Assembly: GCA_017439425.1 (NCBI GenBank)
Contig: JAFSJE010000053.1
Coordinates: 1 to 51,459, forward strand
Length of the DNA stretch: 51,459 nucleotides
Direction: 5' to 3'
Origin: Oscillospiraceae bacterium
Lineage (GTDB): Bacteria > Bacillota > Clostridia > Oscillospirales > Oscillospiraceae
Shown: positions 48,286 through 51,459 of the stretch, in pieces
Position numbering within the stretch: position 1 is the first letter of the stretch
Layout of the letters: every line of letters begins with the position of its first letter
The notes under the pieces: model-generated
What the model was told of the DNA's origin: nothing
Database searches by the model: none
Seen by the model: only the letters and a program-made list of their open reading frames with translations
Position numbers and translations under genes: made by a program

Positions 48286-51200
48286 ATGAGAAACAGAATT
48301 ACGGCGCTTTTTATTGTGCTTTCTGTTCTGATATGCGCGCTTGCCCCATCCGCCCTTGCTTCGGATGAGCTGAAGGTCGATCCGACGGGCAGGACGATAG
48401 GCTACTCCGCCGTTTTATACGACAACACAAACGGACTTCCGACCTCGGAGGCCAACTGCATCGCGGAAACGAGCGAGGGCTTTATCTGGATCGGCGGCTA
48501 CTCGGGCCTTATCTGCTACGACGGAGCGAATTTCGAGCGCTATGATTCCACTACCGGTATAGCAAGCGTTGTGAGCCTTTTTGTCGATTCCGGGGACAGA
48601 CTGTGGATCGGCACGAACGACTCGGGCATCGGCTGCCTCTACCGCGGCGAGCTTCAGATGTGGACAAAGCACGACGGGCTCGGAGCGGACTCAGTCCGCG
48701 CCATCACGGAGAAGGACGGCCGTATATACATCGCGACTACACAGGGCGTTTCCTACATTGAAGAGGCGGATATGAGTCTTCACCGCATCGACGAGCCGCG
48801 CCTCAACGAGGAATACATAAGAGATCTTAAGCTCGGAGCCGGCTTTCTCTACGGCGTCACGATGGACGGCGAGGTATTTATGATGGATGAGAGCGGCATA
48901 AAGGCCTATTTCAAGGACGGCGAGCTCGGGATAGAGGGCATAAGAACGGTTCTTCCGGACAGAGATAATCCCGGAAACGTGTGGTTTGGCGGAAAGAACG
49001 AGGAAATAGTGTACGGAAAGCTCAGCTTTAACGGATTTGACGTTATTGAGGAGACAACCACAACGCTGAACTTCATAAACTCCGTGCAGTACATCGGCGG
49101 CTACCTGTGGGTCTGCGCAGATAACGGCGTCGGATATGTCAAGGACGGCGATTTCATGCCCTTCGGCAATATCGGCGTGTACAATTCCGTTGAGCAAGTG
49201 ATGGCGGACTACCAGGGCAATCTCTGGCTGACAAGCTCTCAGCAGGGTGTTCTGAAGCTCGTTCCAAACCGCTTTAAGGACGTATTTGCAGAGTTTTTTA
49301 TACCGGAAGAGGTCGTCTATTCCACCTGTATGTATGACGGAAAGCTGTTCATCGGAACGAAGAGCAGCGGACTTCTTATTCTTCAGGACGGCTATCTTTT
49401 GGACGAAGCGCCGCTTGAGAGCGCGGTCAGCGCCTCGGGAGAGGAGCTCGCTGACTTCGACCTGTTAAATTCACTGAACGGCACGAAGATCCGCTCCATA
49501 ATCCGCGACAGCAAGGGGATTCTATGGATATCCACCTTCGGAGATACCGCGCTCACCGCGTATGACGGAAAGGGCATCGTCAGATATACGGAGGCGGACG
49601 GACTTCCGTCGAACCGCGTAAGAACCGTCTGCGAGCGCGCCGACGGCAGCATTCTTGTCGCCTGCACCGGCGGCGTCGCCGTAATCGAAAACGGCAAGGT
49701 CACAAAGTCCTACGGCGAGGAGGACGGACTTTACAACATTGAGATACTCACTGTTTGCGAGACGGAGTCGGGCGAGATCCTCGCTGGCTCGGACGGCGGC
49801 GGAATTTACGTTATCTCTGACAATGGAGTTGAGTGCATTGATACGGACTCGGGGCTTAAATCCGACGTCGTAATGCGCATAAAAAAGGATCGCTTCCGCG
49901 ATCTTTACTGGATCGTAACGAGCAACTCCCTTGCGTATATGAACGGCGATCATAAAATCACAACTATTGCGAAATTCCCTTATTCAAACAACTTCGACCT
50001 CTATGAAAACAGCCGCGGCGAGGTATGGGTGCTCTCGTCAAACGGCGTGTACGTTCTCTCGGTTGACGAGCTTATCAGAAACGGCGAGATAAAGCCGCAG
50101 TTCTATAACCGCTTCAACGGACTTCCGGTCATAGCAACAGCAAACTCCTACTCAGAGCTCGAGGACGATGGAACGCTCTACATCTCCGGCACGACCGGCG
50201 TTGCGGAGGTCAATATCGAAAAGGAATTTGACAGCGTTGAGAACGTGAAGTTCTCCGTTCCGTATATCACCGCTGACGGAACAACCATTTACCCGGACAG
50301 CGATGGCACGTTCACAGTTCCGTCTAACTGCTCGAAACTCACGGTTTACGGGTTTGTTTTCAACTACTCCCTTGTCAATCCGACAGTCCACTACCGGCTT
50401 GACGGCTTTGATAAGTCAGAGAACGTAGTCCTGCGAAGCGACCTTACGCCCATTGACTACACGAACCTGCCTGGCGGAGAATACAGCTTTGTTATGGAGC
50501 TGCGCGATTCTCTCGGCAATTCCGGCGGGATTGAGAGCTTCCGCATAGTCAAGGAGCTCAAGATCCGCGAAATGATGTGGTATCAGATACTGCGCGTGGT
50601 GCTTCTCATCGCGGCGGTCGTGGCTGTGAGCTTCATCTACTTCAGACACAAGGCAAAAGCCTACGAAAAGCGCAACGAAGAGCAGAAAACCTTTATCCGC
50701 GAGATGATAGAGGCTTTCGCAAAGACCATAGATATGAAGGACAAGTACACAAACGGTCACTCCGGCAGAGTTGCAAAGTACACGGCTATGCTCGCAAAGG
50801 AGCTCGGTTACGACGACGAGACCGTTGATAAGTTCTACAATATCGCGCTTCTGCACGATATCGGAAAGATAGGAATACCGGAGGAGGTTCTTAACAAGCC
50901 CGGAAAACTGACGGACGAGGAGTATAAGATAATCCAGTCGCACTCTCAGCTCGGCTACAACGTTCTGAAGGACATCAGCATTATGCCGGAGCTTGCCACC
51001 GGTGCAGGCTGCCACCATGAGCGCCCGGACGGCAAGGGTTATCCGCGCGGCCTCAAGCTTGAGGAAATTCCTCGCGTAGCGCAGATCATCGCCGTTGCGG
51101 ATACCTTCGACGCGATGTACTCGACAAGACCGTACCGCAAGCGCATGAACTTCGACAAGGTAGTTTCCGTTATAAAGGAGGTCTCCGGCACACAGCTCAC

Positions 51201-51330
51201 GCCGGACGTCGTGGATGCGTTCCTGCGCCTTGCAGAGCGCGGGGTGCTCAAGGCGCCGGATGATAACGGCGGCGGAAGCACCGAGGATATCGACAACATT
51301 CATAAGAAGCAGAACGAGGGTAATCGCTAA
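48286..51330 (+). CDS. Propeller-sensor/HD-GYP phosphodiesterase
   Basis: This 1014-residue protein starts at ATG 48286, which follows GTGAGG and has a proper signal peptide (ITALFIVLSVLICALAPSAL). Beta-propeller repeats of the two-component-regulator type fill about 30-690 (motifs GFIWIGGYSGLICYDG, GRLWIGT-like, ILWISTFGDTALTAYDG). A Y_Y_Y-like domain lies near 690-760 and a membrane segment near 765-790. A C-terminal HD-GYP domain has HDIGKIG near 857 and HHERPDGKGYPRGL near 910. HD-GYP enzymes degrade cyclic di-GMP. The sensor part faces outside and probably binds a sugar or wall ligand. Confidence 0.92.
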   Translation: MRNRITALFIVLSVLICALAPSALASDELKVDPTGRTIGYSAVLYDNTNGLPTSEANCIAETSEGFIWIGGYSGLICYDGANFERYDSTTGIASVVSLFVDSGDRLWIGTNDSGIGCLYRGELQMWTKHDGLGADSVRAITEKDGRIYIATTQGVSYIEEADMSLHRIDEPRLNEEYIRDLKLGAGFLYGVTMDGEVFMMDESGIKAYFKDGELGIEGIRTVLPDRDNPGNVWFGGKNEEIVYGKLSFNGFDVIEETTTTLNFINSVQYIGGYLWVCADNGVGYVKDGDFMPFGNIGVYNSVEQVMADYQGNLWLTSSQQGVLKLVPNRFKDVFAEFFIPEEVVYSTCMYDGKLFIGTKSSGLLILQDGYLLDEAPLESAVSASGEELADFDLLNSLNGTKIRSIIRDSKGILWISTFGDTALTAYDGKGIVRYTEADGLPSNRVRTVCERADGSILVACTGGVAVIENGKVTKSYGEEDGLYNIEILTVCETESGEILAGSDGGGIYVISDNGVECIDTDSGLKSDVVMRIKKDRFRDLYWIVTSNSLAYMNGDHKITTIAKFPYSNNFDLYENSRGEVWVLSSNGVYVLSVDELIRNGEIKPQFYNRFNGLPVIATANSYSELEDDGTLYISGTTGVAEVNIEKEFDSVENVKFSVPYITADGTTIYPDSDGTFTVPSNCSKLTVYGFVFNYSLVNPTVHYRLDGFDKSENVVLRSDLTPIDYTNLPGGEYSFVMELRDSLGNSGGIESFRIVKELKIREMMWYQILRVVLLIAAVVAVSFIYFRHKAKAYEKRNEEQKTFIREMIEAFAKTIDMKDKYTNGHSGRVAKYTAMLAKELGYDDETVDKFYNIALLHDIGKIGIPEEVLNKPGKLTDEEYKIIQSHSQLGYNVLKDISIMPELATGAGCHHERPDGKGYPRGLKLEEIPRVAQIIAVADTFDAMYSTRPYRKRMNFDKVVSVIKEVSGTQLTPDVVDAFLRLAERGVLKAPDDNGGGSTEDIDNIHKKQNEGNR

Positions 51331-51348
51331 ATAACCCGTACCAAAGGC

Positions 51349-51384
51349 AAAAAAGCGGCGGTGGTCACTAGACTGAACCGCCGC
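51349..51384 (-). terminator. Terminator of the transposase gene at the right edge
   Basis: GCGGCGGT and ACCGCCGC (51355-51362 and 51377-51384) pair. On the minus strand the stem is followed by six T (51354-51349). It lies 8 bases after the end of the minus-strand partial gene. Confidence 0.75.
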
Positions 51385-51392
51385 CGTGTGGA

Positions 51393-51459
51393 TTATTTAG
51401 CTTTTTTACAGTAGTCCGGAAGCATTTCTGACCACGGGAGTAAGTCATCAACGAACGCC
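51393..51459 (-). CDS. 3' end of a probable IS66-family transposase
   Basis: The last 21 codons of a leftward gene, read as AFVDDLLPWSEMLPDYCKKA, then K and stop. The D-D-L-L-P-W-S-x-x-L-P pattern resembles the C-terminus of clostridial IS66 transposases (LLPWN/S). The rest is outside the window, so an insertion sequence is probably cut by the edge. Confidence 0.5.
   Translation of the reverse strand, partial: AFVDDLLPWSEMLPDYCKKAK

Overview
The window looks like a chromosomal contig of a gut-type Clostridia bacterium, probably Oscillospiraceae or Ruminococcaceae. It has moderate-to-high GC, strong GGAGG ribosome sites, tight overlapping operons, a LIV branched-chain amino acid transporter and a propeller/HD-GYP receptor. 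It carries one complete-looking integrated siphovirus. The placement is inferred from gene families, not from a marker gene.

Left chromosome (1-8514): a methyltransferase and a phosphodiesterase face left. Then come three overlapping small genes of unknown function, a leftward operon (aminotransferase, trpS, WecA/TagO-like glycosyl-phosphotransferase), and a rightward pair (MTA/SAH deaminase, ElaA-like acetyltransferase). Last is the 3' part of a P-loop ATPase gene of the PRK06851 type.

Prophage (about 8513-42189, 33.7 kb): it splits that ATPase gene. The 5' 67 or so codons lie at 42173-42385, and the two halves join in frame when the element is removed. The leftward lysogeny arm holds a large serine recombinase, a type III toxin-antitoxin module (ToxN plus a three-repeat ToxI RNA), a 126-bp duplicate of the recombinase 5' end, a membrane-anchored FtsK-gamma/Mrr-like nuclease, an ImmA-like peptidase and an XRE repressor. 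A control region with five operator copies and two face-to-face promoters separates it from the rightward early genes: a Cro-like protein, many small proteins, an RNA polymerase alpha-CTD-like protein, a PcfJ-like protein, a MazG-like protein and an HUH Rep-like endonuclease. The late genes follow in HK97-like order: sigma-like activator, HNH, TerS, TerL, portal, protease, capsid, connectors, tail tube, chaperone, Gp15, tape measure, baseplate hub, a long set of fibre and receptor-binding genes (one made of BspA-like leucine-rich repeats), holin and a three-domain lysin.

Right chromosome (42390-51459): a livJ-H-M-G-F operon on the minus strand with a hairpin between livJ and livH, a small protein that may be of the DUF6873 family, a divergent 1014-residue sensor ending in an HD-GYP domain, and at the edge the last 21 codons of a probable IS66-type transposase.

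The least ordinary part is the lysogeny arm at 8.5-12.9 kb. It combines a ToxIN system whose RNA repeats differ in sequence but keep their stems by compensating changes, a bracketing recombinase duplication that records how the module arrived, and a transmembrane FtsK-gamma/Mrr nuclease that would be co-expressed with the repressor. Together these look like a prophage-borne anti-phage set.
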